A stretch of 64,000 nucleotides of DNA. Source: Gammaproteobacteria bacterium 39-13 (GTDB lineage: Bacteria; Pseudomonadota; Gammaproteobacteria; Berkiellales; Berkiellaceae). Shown here in pieces: positions 45,670 to 55,070 of the stretch; position 1 is the first letter of the stretch; every line of letters starts with the position of its first letter. The translations under genes were made by a program, and so were the position numbers. The DNA is taken from the NCBI GenBank assembly GCA_001898235.1, contig MKTN01000016.1, positions 42,323 through 106,322 of the forward strand, given 5' to 3'. The notes below the pieces were generated by a model, which was not told where the DNA came from, made no database searches, and saw only the letters and a list, made by a program, of their open reading frames with translations.

Positions 45670-46296
45670 GTGACTGTCGAAGCCTCCCATCAAAAAATTT
45701 TGATATTGTTTGCGCACCCGGCGATCCATAAATCACGAGTGAATCGTGAGCTTATTAAGCCTCTACAAAATATTGAAGGGATCACCTTTCATGATCTTTA
45801 TGAAACATATCCTAATTTTTACATAGACATTAAAAAAGAACAAAAGTTACTGATGCAGCATGACGTTATTGTTATGATGCACCCCTTTTACTGGTATAGT
45901 TTGCCGTCAATTTTAAAAGAATGGCTAGATTTAGTGTTAGAGCATGGTTTTGCTTACGGTAATGATGGAAGTGTTTTAAATACGAAGAAACTTATTTCTG
46001 TGATTACAACTGCGGGTAGTCACCATTCTTACCAATCAACGGGTTCGAATCGGTATACCATTTTGCAATTACTTGCGCCGCTTATGCAAACTGCATTTTT
46101 ATGCCAATTGGAGTATTTGCCTCCATTTGTCATTCATGACACGTTACACTTAACAAGTGAAGACATTGCAAAACATACTCAAGATCTAGAAAAAATTTTA
46201 CTTGCTTTACGAGATGATAATATAGATTTTGCTAAAGTGAAATCTTCTTCTTACCTAAATACCGATCTCAGTGCGATTTTAAAATTATCCTCATAG
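45670..46296 (+). CDS. KefF/KefG-like NAD(P)H oxidoreductase (ancillary to Kef antiporter)
   Basis: About 208 residues. The flavodoxin-like quinone-reductase fold is shown by ILILFAHPAIHKSRVNRELI, FHDLYETYPNFYIDI and HPFYWYSLPSILKEWLDLV. It needs a non-ATG start: a GTG at 45670 gives the usual KefF/KefG length, while a TTG at 45616 would add 18 residues; neither has a strong ribosome site. In E. coli KefF and KefG are cytoplasmic subunits that activate KefC and KefB. The gene is 7 bases upstream of the antiporter gene, the conserved arrangement. Later segments (GFAYG, LPPF) look more like KefF. Confidence 0.88.
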   Translation: MTVEASHQKILILFAHPAIHKSRVNRELIKPLQNIEGITFHDLYETYPNFYIDIKKEQKLLMQHDVIVMMHPFYWYSLPSILKEWLDLVLEHGFAYGNDGSVLNTKKLISVITTAGSHHSYQSTGSNRYTILQLLAPLMQTAFLCQLEYLPPFVIHDTLHLTSEDIAKHTQDLEKILLALRDDNIDFAKVKSSSYLNTDLSAILKLSS

Positions 46297-46303
46297 GAAA
46301 ACC

Positions 46304-48178
46304 ATGGAATATAAAGATTTTTTCTACCAAGCTGCTATCTATTTATTGGCTGCGGTTCTATCGGTTCCCTTGGCAAAGCGCTTAGGATTTGGATCGGTAT
46401 TGGGTTATTTGATTGCCGGTATTATTATTGGTCCTTATGCGCTAGGCATGGTGGGTGAGCATAGTCAAGATATTATGCATTTCGCCGAGTTTGGCGTTGT
46501 GATGATGTTGTTTTTGATTGGATTAGAATTACGTCCTGCTTTGCTTTGGCAATTACGTGCGCATATTTTAGGGTTAGGATTATTGCAAATTTCATTAACA
46601 ACCTTTGCATTTAGCGGAATTTTTTATTTTCTGGGGCATCCTTTATCAATAGCTGTGGTGATTGGCATGATACTTTCTATGTCATCTACTGCTATTGTCA
46701 TTCAAATTTTTAGTGAAAAAGGTTGGATACAGACTCCTGTTGGTCAAGCAACATTCTCTGTGTTGCTATTTCAAGATATGGCTGTGATCCCTATCATGGC
46801 TATTATTCCTTTATTAACATATGCCTCAAGAGCACTTCCTGTGCCTAATTCTTTGATTTCTCAGTTGAACCATTGGCAACAAGCTCTCGTCACTCTTGGT
46901 ATTATTGCAGCAATTGTTGTGTCGGGGCGTTTTCTTTTGCGGCCATTGTTTCGCTTTATTGCTCAAGCCAAATTGCGCGAAGTGTTTACCGCTGCGTCTT
47001 TATTGCTGGTCATTGCTAATGCCTTGATTATGCAAGCGATTGGATTGTCTCCTGCATTGGGTACCTTCTTAGCTGGCGCATTGCTTGCCGAAAGCGAATA
47101 TCGTCATGAGTTGGAAGCAGATATAGAGCCTTTTAAGGGGTTATTGTTGGGTTTATTTTTTATTTCCGTAGGAGCAAACATAAATTTTAACATTTTATTG
47201 GAAAATCCTGCGGGTATCCTTAAATTAATCTTTTTGCTCGTTTTGATTAAGTCGTTGGTGTTATTTTTTATTGCTAAGATATTTAAATTTAACACACAAA
47301 ATAGTTTGTTGTTTTCACTAACTCTGGCGCAAGGCGGTGAATTTTGTTTCGTCTTACTTTCCCATGCGGTAGCCAATCAGGCTTTAGCACCTTACTTGGC
47401 AAATCAACTTGTCGTGGCGGTTGCCATCAGTATGGTGTTAACACCTTTAATGATTATTTTTTATGAGAAATTATTAGCCCCTTATTTTATTCGCAGACAA
47501 GAACAAAAAGAATTTGATCCCGTTGAGGGGCAAAGAAATCCAGTTATCATAGCTGGATTTGGCCGTTATGGTCAGATTATCGGTCGTTTACTTATTGCCA
47601 ATAAGATTAAAGCAACGGTTCTTGATCTAGATGCGGATAATATCGAGCTAATTAGAAAATTTGGATTTAAAGTGTTTTATGGTGATGCCTCAAGGTTTGA
47701 TCTTTTAGAGGCGGCGGGAATTGCTCATGCTAAGTTATTTATCTTAGCAATTGATGATTCAGAAAAAGCGCTTGAGATTGCAATGCATGTGAGAGAGCAT
47801 TATCCGGCGCTCAAAATCTTAGCCAGAGTGCGCGGAAGAACACAAGCTTATGATTTTCTTAAAAAGGATTTTACTTCTATTTATCGAGAAACCTTTGACT
47901 CATCATTAGCAATGGCAGTAGACGCCTTAAAGGAACTGGGTTTTCCAGCCTATCATGCTTTAAGATGCGTGCGTTTTTTTAAACAACACGATGAACAAAG
48001 TGTAAAACGTATGTATAAACTATATGGGGCTGAAAATGAAATGGAATATATCAACAAAGCAAAGCAAAGCAGAAGAAATTTAGAAAAAGCCTTTAGTGAG
48101 GATACAGCTGGAGGACAATTTTCTTTTGATCTTGCTTGGGATCCAGAGAATGCGAAGGATCGTGGTGAAAGCTCCTGA
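46304..48178 (+). CDS. Kef-type glutathione-gated potassium/proton antiporter (CPA2)
   Basis: 624 residues, as in E. coli KefB/KefC (about 600-620). The first 385 residues hold 12-13 membrane helices of the Na/H-exchanger fold (GSVLGYLIAGIIIGPYALGM). A TrkA-N/RCK domain follows from about residue 405, with the nucleotide-binding IIAGFGRYGQIIGRLL. The family lets K+ out and H+ in when glutathione conjugates accumulate, protecting against electrophiles. AGGAAAACC precedes the ATG. KefB and KefC cannot be told apart safely here. Confidence 0.93.
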   Translation: MEYKDFFYQAAIYLLAAVLSVPLAKRLGFGSVLGYLIAGIIIGPYALGMVGEHSQDIMHFAEFGVVMMLFLIGLELRPALLWQLRAHILGLGLLQISLTTFAFSGIFYFLGHPLSIAVVIGMILSMSSTAIVIQIFSEKGWIQTPVGQATFSVLLFQDMAVIPIMAIIPLLTYASRALPVPNSLISQLNHWQQALVTLGIIAAIVVSGRFLLRPLFRFIAQAKLREVFTAASLLLVIANALIMQAIGLSPALGTFLAGALLAESEYRHELEADIEPFKGLLLGLFFISVGANINFNILLENPAGILKLIFLLVLIKSLVLFFIAKIFKFNTQNSLLFSLTLAQGGEFCFVLLSHAVANQALAPYLANQLVVAVAISMVLTPLMIIFYEKLLAPYFIRRQEQKEFDPVEGQRNPVIIAGFGRYGQIIGRLLIANKIKATVLDLDADNIELIRKFGFKVFYGDASRFDLLEAAGIAHAKLFILAIDDSEKALEIAMHVREHYPALKILARVRGRTQAYDFLKKDFTSIYRETFDSSLAMAVDALKELGFPAYHALRCVRFFKQHDEQSVKRMYKLYGAENEMEYINKAKQSRRNLEKAFSEDTAGGQFSFDLAWDPENAKDRGESS

Positions 48179-48282
48179 GTGCTTATTCACTATTGGGTTT
48201 ATCACTGCTAGAATACGCCCTTTTTTACGCCAGAAACCATTTGCAGATTATGTAAGTGTGCGGGTGACAAGAAGGGTGAGGT

Positions 48283-48957
48283 ATGCTGGAACAACGCTTT
48301 TTAGAAGTTATTCTTAATAAAATTCATCAAATGTTTGAAGCTTATGCTTTTAAGCATCAACGCACTTATAATGAACGTGTCAACATTATTCCTCACGAGA
48401 CAAAAGAATTTTTTGATAGATTAATGGTAAATATCAAAGAATTTGAAGAAGCTATTCTGTTGGGAAACGATAACAATCAGTGTTTTCAAGCAATAAACGA
48501 TAGTATCCTTTGGTTTCTAAGCCCCAATGAAAGCAACCAAGCAAATCCAACCCGTTTAGCATGTATCTTGAACATACTTGCCGAAAATTCATTCATAACT
48601 TTTCCAGGAATATTAAGGGTTGCTTCGGCATCATGGCCGGATGATGAGTATGATCCAATCACGCATAATAGTGTTGTCATAGATTATTTTGAAAAACAAT
48701 TGGAAGGTTATCGCCAAGATATTTGGCACCGCAAGGGAGTCCATGCATTTCACCTGATGAAGTTTAGTCAACAAACCGAACTGCAATTTGAGAAACAACA
48801 ATATAGGACAGCAGATCCTTCTGAAAATCAATTTTTGGAGAGAAATGTTGCTTCAAATAAAGAAAATCGACAACCGCATAGTAACGAATTTGTGGATCCT
48901 AACCAAACAAATGCCTATGAGCTACTAGAACGTGTGAAACGAAGAAAGAAGAGCTAG
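48283..48957 (+). CDS. Hypothetical protein with basic C-terminus
   Basis: 224 residues, soluble and helical, strong ribosome site (AAGGGTGAGGT). The first 150 residues could form one domain (IHQMFEAYAFKHQRTYNERV, NPTRLACILNILAENSFITF). The last 60 residues are polar and disordered, containing SNKENRQPHSN and ending VKRRKKS, a possible nuclear localisation signal. No family recognised. It precedes the F-box gene by 49 bases on the same strand, so the two may share a transcript. Confidence 0.62.
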   Translation: MLEQRFLEVILNKIHQMFEAYAFKHQRTYNERVNIIPHETKEFFDRLMVNIKEFEEAILLGNDNNQCFQAINDSILWFLSPNESNQANPTRLACILNILAENSFITFPGILRVASASWPDDEYDPITHNSVVIDYFEKQLEGYRQDIWHRKGVHAFHLMKFSQQTELQFEKQQYRTADPSENQFLERNVASNKENRQPHSNEFVDPNQTNAYELLERVKRRKKS

Positions 48958-49006
48958 TTTACCTCCGTGCTATTCACATCAATTTTTGTTTGGAGAATGA
49001 TATTTT

Positions 49007-50266
49007 ATGCCTCTTCGTATATCGCGAGTTAAAATTGTTCAAAACCCACAACTAGAATTGCCGTCTGATATTTTGAAAGTTATATTTTCGTTCTTAAGCA
49101 TTGCAGATTTTTTAAAAATCAAACAAATAAATCATAAATGGAAAGCAGCAAGTGAAGATGAAAATTTGTGGCGAAATCTGATCATCGCTCATTTTCCATT
49201 TCTCTCTAAAACTAACACTCAAGAGTTTTTACAAAAGCCAAAATATTTGTTTATCTTCGCATTAAAAAATGCGTTTAAATTATTAAAAGAGGATAAAGAT
49301 GCGAAGCGGCTACTATTGCAAGGCTTAGAAAATAATGTTGCGATTCTTGTGCAAGATAACATTCGAAAAGAAACCAAGCATAGATTATGTATGCTTACAG
49401 CTGCAATATGGGGGCAATCGTTTATACAATCGATTGATGGAAAATTAGATCCTGCTCCCGAGTGGTCAGAGATTTTAAATATAGCTTCGGCGATGAATAA
49501 CCTTTCTGTGGTGGAATATTGTATTGATGAAATAGAAAAAGGTAATGTAGATGATAGAATAAAACAGGAATTTTTCTTAAATGCTTTATTGCATGCAGTT
49601 TCTCATGGCCAAAATCAATTAGTTGCTCATTTTTTTACTAAAGGCTATGTTAGATTATCTGAAGATGAAAAAGCGCTTCTGTCTAGATGTGCAAGCACTA
49701 TAATCCCTCAAGAAAGAATGCACCAGCTTATGACGCAGCAATCATTTTTAACTATTTCATCAGAAATAATTAGTTTTCTCTTAAATGAGGTATTAGAAAC
49801 TCAACCAGCATCTTCACTATTAGTATTCGGCCGCCATCTTTTAGCGATGAGTAACGATTCTCATCATTTTGATGCCTTGTTTTTGATTTTAAAATGGGCA
49901 ATTGAACATAATGAGCGGGATCTAGTAGAGAATATTGTGTTAGATCATCGTTTGAATAAAGGTCCGAATGAGAAGATGTATTTTAGTAATCGATATCTTA
50001 TTCGTAATACATTAGCATGGGCCAACGAGAAAGGTTACAGTAATATTAGCCGATGCATTGAACAACACCTCAAAAAACAAACCGATAATCCTGGACATTA
50101 TCAAGAAGACAAGACACCCTGCCTCTTGCCAATGTTTGAAGTAATTCAACAAAAGCAGAAAAAAACGAGGATTGGTAAACGAGAAATAAATAATTTATGT
50201 ACCCAAGAAGAGCGAAAAGGATTTTATCTTGCCGGAAAGTATCAATTGAGATGTCGCCGTTTTTGA
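49007..50266 (+). CDS. F-box protein
   Basis: 419 residues. Residues 18-60 form a near-consensus F-box: LPSDILKVIFSFL, then ADFLKIKQINHKWKAAS and DENLWRNLI. In eukaryotes this motif binds Skp1 and joins SCF ubiquitin ligases; bacteria have no SCF, so the protein should act in a host cell. The remaining 350 residues are alpha-helical and may be degenerate ankyrin-like or other helical repeats (LNALLHAVSHGQNQLVAHFF) that would bind the target. No signal peptide. Legionella uses several F-box effectors in this way. Confidence 0.85.
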   Translation: MPLRISRVKIVQNPQLELPSDILKVIFSFLSIADFLKIKQINHKWKAASEDENLWRNLIIAHFPFLSKTNTQEFLQKPKYLFIFALKNAFKLLKEDKDAKRLLLQGLENNVAILVQDNIRKETKHRLCMLTAAIWGQSFIQSIDGKLDPAPEWSEILNIASAMNNLSVVEYCIDEIEKGNVDDRIKQEFFLNALLHAVSHGQNQLVAHFFTKGYVRLSEDEKALLSRCASTIIPQERMHQLMTQQSFLTISSEIISFLLNEVLETQPASSLLVFGRHLLAMSNDSHHFDALFLILKWAIEHNERDLVENIVLDHRLNKGPNEKMYFSNRYLIRNTLAWANEKGYSNISRCIEQHLKKQTDNPGHYQEDKTPCLLPMFEVIQQKQKKTRIGKREINNLCTQEERKGFYLAGKYQLRCRRF

Positions 50267-50406
50267 GCTCTATGCACTACTGATTTTTTTAGCACTACTT
50301 TACCTCTTTAGAATGTTGTATTTTCCTTTTACAAAAAAATTCACGAATAAGTGATTATGTATTCAGGTGATTGTCCTGAGGGATTTACCTATGGAGCAGG
50401 TGAAGA

Positions 50407-51453
50407 ATGAAATTTTTAGAAACGTTGGGTAGATTTGTACAACAGAGTTTATCGACCAACACGGCACAGGTTATGGCCGTTGATGTGCGAAACATTTATT
50501 ACAACTATAAACGTGGACGCAGCATTTGGTGCTTAAGCTTGGCCGTGGCAGCGGGAGCGGGAGGCGTAGCGCTCTTTGTCGCTGAGCCAACGACACTTTC
50601 TTATTTTCAGCCTATTGTGCATCAAGCATTGCCTTTCATCGGCAGTATTGGTGCTAAAATTGCAGTTGGCACAATTGGATTTTGGCTGGGGGGAGCGTTT
50701 GGTCATAATGCAGGTAAATATACCGCGCAGCAATTTTCCCAGAAGAGATATGGCCATCCGAATACTGCTTTTGCTTTTGATGATAATGATGTTGGGCGAA
50801 TTGTTGATAATAATCCTCAGCATTACCCCAAAACAGATCTAGAACAAGGCTTATCAGAAGAAGAAAAAGCGTTGAGAGAACAAAATATCGCAGAGTTAAA
50901 GGCTTTACTGCTGCACGTGCGGGATAAAATTGACAGTCATAGCAAAAAGAACCCTGCTGCCCATGAAGCGTATAAATACGCTTTATTAAGTGCTTTGCGG
51001 ACTTCAAATTTATCGCCTTTGCTGGATTTGTTAGCTGGCAATATGGCAAAACGCAGTGTAAGAGCAAATTGGACTGCACAATTAGCGCATCATATTGGCA
51101 ACGTGCCCGAAGGTTTTTTGGATCTGCATCAACGCGATAGCTCAATGCTGATAGAAGATGGTGATGAAAGTGAAAAGGTGAGTCGAGATCTTTCAGAAGA
51201 AGATAACGCCATCATTGCTTTAAAAAATACACCGGTTCATGTACATATGAAAAGACAAGTTAAGATGCTTAATGATGTCAAGCATTATTCTGTAAAGCAA
51301 GGAACAGCTAATAACGGAAGAAAACTGCTCAATAATAGTCAAAAGAGAGAATTACTCACGCAGCTCAAGCAGACCCATATCCATCAGCAACAAAAACAAA
51401 CAGCAGAGTTAGATTTGGTCCCAAATTCATTCAAACGCTTATTGAGAATATAA
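50407..51453 (+). CDS. Hypothetical protein with a glycine-rich membrane hairpin
   Basis: 348 residues, good ribosome site (GGAGCAGGTGAAG). After a short N-terminal helix, residues about 40-105 form two glycine/alanine-rich hydrophobic segments (CLSLAVAAGAGGVALFVAEP, SIGAKIAVGTIGFWLGGAFG), the second ending GGAFGHNAGKY. The protein at 31229-32134 has the same order and a matching GGWLGH. The rest is helical, soluble and charged. No family recognised. It may insert in a host or bacterial membrane. Its stop abuts the stop of convergent asnB. Confidence 0.68.
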   Translation: MKFLETLGRFVQQSLSTNTAQVMAVDVRNIYYNYKRGRSIWCLSLAVAAGAGGVALFVAEPTTLSYFQPIVHQALPFIGSIGAKIAVGTIGFWLGGAFGHNAGKYTAQQFSQKRYGHPNTAFAFDDNDVGRIVDNNPQHYPKTDLEQGLSEEEKALREQNIAELKALLLHVRDKIDSHSKKNPAAHEAYKYALLSALRTSNLSPLLDLLAGNMAKRSVRANWTAQLAHHIGNVPEGFLDLHQRDSSMLIEDGDESEKVSRDLSEEDNAIIALKNTPVHVHMKRQVKMLNDVKHYSVKQGTANNGRKLLNNSQKRELLTQLKQTHIHQQQKQTAELDLVPNSFKRLLRI

Positions 51454-53385
51454 TTAACGTGAACGGATTTTAAATTGTTGTTGAAGCAAGCATATGCTAA
51501 GGATTTGCATGAGAATAGGATCCCATGTCATTTTTTCCTGAATATTCATTTTGGGGATGCTATCTAGCAAAGCGATAATTTTATTACGATCATAAACCCC
51601 CTGTCCAGTTAATAGAGGGCCTCGCAGAGTAGTTTGCAATAAATCGTATAAATCACCTTTACCTAAAAGTAGGACTGGTGTAGCAAAAAAAGGATATTTT
51701 TGCCGTTGATATATCTTTGCAGGTAAAAAGGGTTTTGCTGCTTGTCGTAGCAAATATTTTTCAGTCATATTTTTTATTTTTAGATTAAGTGGCACCTTAC
51801 GCATGAATTCTACAACATGATGATCGAGAAAAGGCAATCTACCTTCAATACTGTGCGCCATTTCTGTTCTGTCGCCGAGAATTGAAAGCATGTAGTTAGG
51901 TAGCATATTTTTTGACCATAAATAGAGAGATTGATTGACGGGATCTATTCCTGCTAATTGCTTAGGAATGTCAAAATCAGCCAAGAAAAGATCATATCCA
52001 TCATATGAAGTGATCAATGATTTCATGGTTTCTGTGTAAAGCGAGTTTAATTTAGCAGCTTGTTCAGCGTACGTTATCATCCAGGCAGGCACAGAGCCTA
52101 GCATGCGCATAACGGTATCGAATCCTTTTGGATTGGTATTATCTGCTAGTAGTGCCCCAATCGAAGAGGGGTTAGACACGAAAAGCTGTTTTAATAATCT
52201 GGCAGCCTGTGAAGGCGGAAGTGTTGAATCGTTTAGTATGAGATCTTGTTTACTAAAAGCATATCCGGCCAAAATTTCATCTGCCCCTTCGCCCGTTAGA
52301 ATGACTTTAAATCCTGCGGCCCTGACTGCACGGCTTAATAAATATTTTGCTACAGCATTTGTATTCACGATCGGAGATTCAGTATGCCATAATGTATTAG
52401 CAAAATTTTCTGCGAGCTCTCGTTGCGAAATAGCTACGCGATGAAAATGTGCTCCTGCAAATATTGCCATTTCCTTGGCTATTTTACTTTCATCATAATC
52501 TTGATTTTCAAAAGATAAGGCAAAAGTATGAATAGGTTCATTTACTTGAGATGATGCTAAACCAACGATGCTGCTAGAATCTAAGCCACCACTTAAATAA
52601 CAAGCAACGGGAACATCCGCATGCAAACGAAGGCGAATGGCTTCGCTCAGTAAATGTTGGAATTGCTCAATATATTCTGCTTCAGAATGCAAAGGGATGG
52701 CTGCTTCTGGGAGATAGTTAAAATCCCAATAGGGAACAAGTTTTAACTGATTTTTTGTTGCCAACAAATAATGACCTGGTGGCACCTTGAAGATATCTTT
52801 GAATAAAGTACGGCTATTATGCGCAAATCCCGTTCTTTGAGTAAATATAGCGGCAGAAATATCCCAACGTACAGGAATACCTTGCGCTAAAATAGCTTTT
52901 ATTTCTGAAGCAATATAGAGTTTATTGTTATATAGTGTGTAATAAAGTGGTTTAATGCCAAAACGATCACGTGCAGCAAAGCAAATTTGTTTTGTTTCAT
53001 CCCATAAAATAAAAGCAAATTCACCTCTTAAGTCGGTCATACAGTCAGTGCCAACTTCTTCATATAAATGAAGTGCAATTTCACTGTCAGAGAAAGTACG
53101 AAACTGATGGTTTTTCTTTTCTAAGGCAATACGTTGTTGTTTAAAACCGTAAAATTCTCCATTAACAACGATATGAATTTTATTATTTTCATTCGAAATA
53201 GGTTGGTCGCCGGTTTTTAGATCAATGATGCTAAGACGAGCGGCGCCCAATCCTATTTTTTGATCGGAGGAAATCCATGTGTTTTGACTATCTGGGCCTC
53301 GATGAAAAAGTGCACTAAGCGCTGCATCGAGATGCTCCTTTTTCACTGGATTTTCATTTGAAAAGATCCCTACTATACCGCACAT
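51454..53385 (-). CDS. asnB: Asparagine synthase (glutamine-hydrolysing)
   Basis: 643 residues. The N-terminal class II glutaminase domain begins MCGIVGIF with Cys2 as nucleophile; the C-terminal synthetase domain has the ATP pyrophosphatase loop SGGLDSSS and later EGADEILAGY. It makes asparagine from aspartate, ATP and glutamine. The length and motif layout fit the broader AsnB family, some of which amidate other substrates such as surface polysaccharides or peptides. Single gene on the minus strand, divergent from the HerA-like ATPase. Confidence 0.95.
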   Translation of the reverse strand: MCGIVGIFSNENPVKKEHLDAALSALFHRGPDSQNTWISSDQKIGLGAARLSIIDLKTGDQPISNENNKIHIVVNGEFYGFKQQRIALEKKNHQFRTFSDSEIALHLYEEVGTDCMTDLRGEFAFILWDETKQICFAARDRFGIKPLYYTLYNNKLYIASEIKAILAQGIPVRWDISAAIFTQRTGFAHNSRTLFKDIFKVPPGHYLLATKNQLKLVPYWDFNYLPEAAIPLHSEAEYIEQFQHLLSEAIRLRLHADVPVACYLSGGLDSSSIVGLASSQVNEPIHTFALSFENQDYDESKIAKEMAIFAGAHFHRVAISQRELAENFANTLWHTESPIVNTNAVAKYLLSRAVRAAGFKVILTGEGADEILAGYAFSKQDLILNDSTLPPSQAARLLKQLFVSNPSSIGALLADNTNPKGFDTVMRMLGSVPAWMITYAEQAAKLNSLYTETMKSLITSYDGYDLFLADFDIPKQLAGIDPVNQSLYLWSKNMLPNYMLSILGDRTEMAHSIEGRLPFLDHHVVEFMRKVPLNLKIKNMTEKYLLRQAAKPFLPAKIYQRQKYPFFATPVLLLGKGDLYDLLQTTLRGPLLTGQGVYDRNKIIALLDSIPKMNIQEKMTWDPILMQILSICLLQQQFKIRSR

Positions 53386-53536
53386 GATTATCCTGTAAAA
53401 TTATTTAGTAGGAAAATACACTACCAATGCCCAATGCTTTCATTGAGTTTAGCAGTCCTATCTATTTGATGGAGCGTACCATCACACCATACGGATGCTA
53501 TCGTTATAGATAGCGACCACCATCTAGAGGTGAATA

Positions 53537-55003
53537 ATGGGACAGCTTTCAGTTGGATGTAATGCAAAGGGTGAAGTGACTAGCCTGAATTTGCCTATGG
53601 CTAACCGACATGGACTTATTGCAGGAGCAACAGGAACGGGAAAAACAGTTACATTACAACGGATAGCAGAGCAATTTGCTAAAGCTGGTGTGTCTGTTTT
53701 TACAGCAGATGTTAAAGGAGATTTATCTGGTATTGCGCTTGCTGCCGATACCAATTCCAAATTAGAGCAACGGATTAAGGAATTAAAGATAAAAGAATAC
53801 ACACCAGCGGATAATAGCGTTATCTTTTGGGATATTTATGGTAAAAATGGCCATCCCTTAAGAACGACGATTAGTGAAATGGGGCCATTACTGATGGGGC
53901 GACTATTAAATTTAAACGATACCCAGCAAGGTGTATTAAACGCAGCATTTAGTGTTGCGGACGATGAAGGAATGCTGCTGCTCGATCTTAAAGATCTGCG
54001 CGCTATGCTAGATTGGATGGGAAAAAATGCTTCTTCATTAAAATCCAAATACGGAAATATGGCATCAACTTCCATCGGCGCTATTCAACGTGGGCTATTA
54101 ACACTAGCAGAAGCAGGAGGTGAACAATTCTTTGGTGAACCTGCATTTAAAATTGAAAACTTGCTCCAAAAAGATGCCTCGGGAAAAGGATTCATTAATA
54201 TTTTAGATGCTACGAAATTAATCGCTGATGCTCGCTTATATAGTACTTTTCTTTTATGGTTGCTTTCAGAATTATTTGAAGTGTTACCAGAGGTTGGTGA
54301 TCAAGAAAAACCAAAATTGGTATTCTTTTTTGACGAGGCGCATCTATTTTTCAATTCGGCACCCAAGTCGTTATTAGAAAAAATAGAACAATTAGTACGA
54401 TTAATTCGTTCCAAAGGAGTGGGTGTCTATTTTGTCACGCAAAGTCCTCTTGATGTTCCAGAGATCGTATTGGGACAATTAGGAAATCGGGTACAGCATG
54501 CGTTACGTGCCTTTACGCCGAAAGATCAAAAATCAGTAAAAATAGCCTCGCAAACTTTCCGGCAAAATCCTGAATTAGACATTCAAACAGTGATAACGCA
54601 ACTTGGTATTGGTGAAGCATTAGTTTCATTTTTGGATGCAACAGGATCACCTACGATAGTAGATAAAATAAGGATTTATCCGCCGACTTCAAAAATTGGG
54701 CCGATTTCGCCTATAGAGCATCAACAAATAATGAGCCACTCTCCTTTTTTAGGCGTCTATGAAACGATGGTAGACAGAGAATCTGCATATGAATTGATTA
54801 ATAAAAAAATGACGGATACAAAAGAACAACCGTCCAAAGAAAATATGTTAAAAAGTGATGAGAGCGTTAAGCAAGCTCGAGGTAGACCTAAAGATTCAGT
54901 CATTGAAGTGATGATGAAATCTACCGCAAGAAGCTTAGGGACAAACATTGGTCGTCAAATTGTTCGCGGTTTATTAGGATCCATTTTCGGTAAAAATAGA
55001 TAA
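53537..55003 (+). CDS. yjgR: HerA-like ATPase of the DUF853/YjgR family
   Basis: 488 residues. The Walker A GATGTGKT (about residues 30-37) and Walker B FFDEAHLFF mark a hexameric FtsK/HerA-type ATPase; the overall sequence, with HGLIAGATGTGKTVTLQRIA near the start and GVGVYFVTQSPLDVP in the middle, is that of E. coli YjgR and the DUF853 family. Its biological role is not established. AGAGGTG precedes the ATG. A 6-bp inverted repeat (GCTATC/GATAGC, 53497-53514) just upstream could be an operator. Confidence 0.9.
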   Translation: MGQLSVGCNAKGEVTSLNLPMANRHGLIAGATGTGKTVTLQRIAEQFAKAGVSVFTADVKGDLSGIALAADTNSKLEQRIKELKIKEYTPADNSVIFWDIYGKNGHPLRTTISEMGPLLMGRLLNLNDTQQGVLNAAFSVADDEGMLLLDLKDLRAMLDWMGKNASSLKSKYGNMASTSIGAIQRGLLTLAEAGGEQFFGEPAFKIENLLQKDASGKGFINILDATKLIADARLYSTFLLWLLSELFEVLPEVGDQEKPKLVFFFDEAHLFFNSAPKSLLEKIEQLVRLIRSKGVGVYFVTQSPLDVPEIVLGQLGNRVQHALRAFTPKDQKSVKIASQTFRQNPELDIQTVITQLGIGEALVSFLDATGSPTIVDKIRIYPPTSKIGPISPIEHQQIMSHSPFLGVYETMVDRESAYELINKKMTDTKEQPSKENMLKSDESVKQARGRPKDSVIEVMMKSTARSLGTNIGRQIVRGLLGSIFGKNR

Positions 55004-55070
55004 TTTATAGTGGATTTTTTATTTTATTTATAGTATTTTCGTAGCATTTTTCAGAGATAACAAATATACA

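Noticed and set aside
46042..46051. GGTTCGAATC, identical to a tRNA T-loop core
   Set aside because: It lies inside the KefF/KefG-like coding sequence and no cloverleaf stems or CCA-side acceptor arm surround it.
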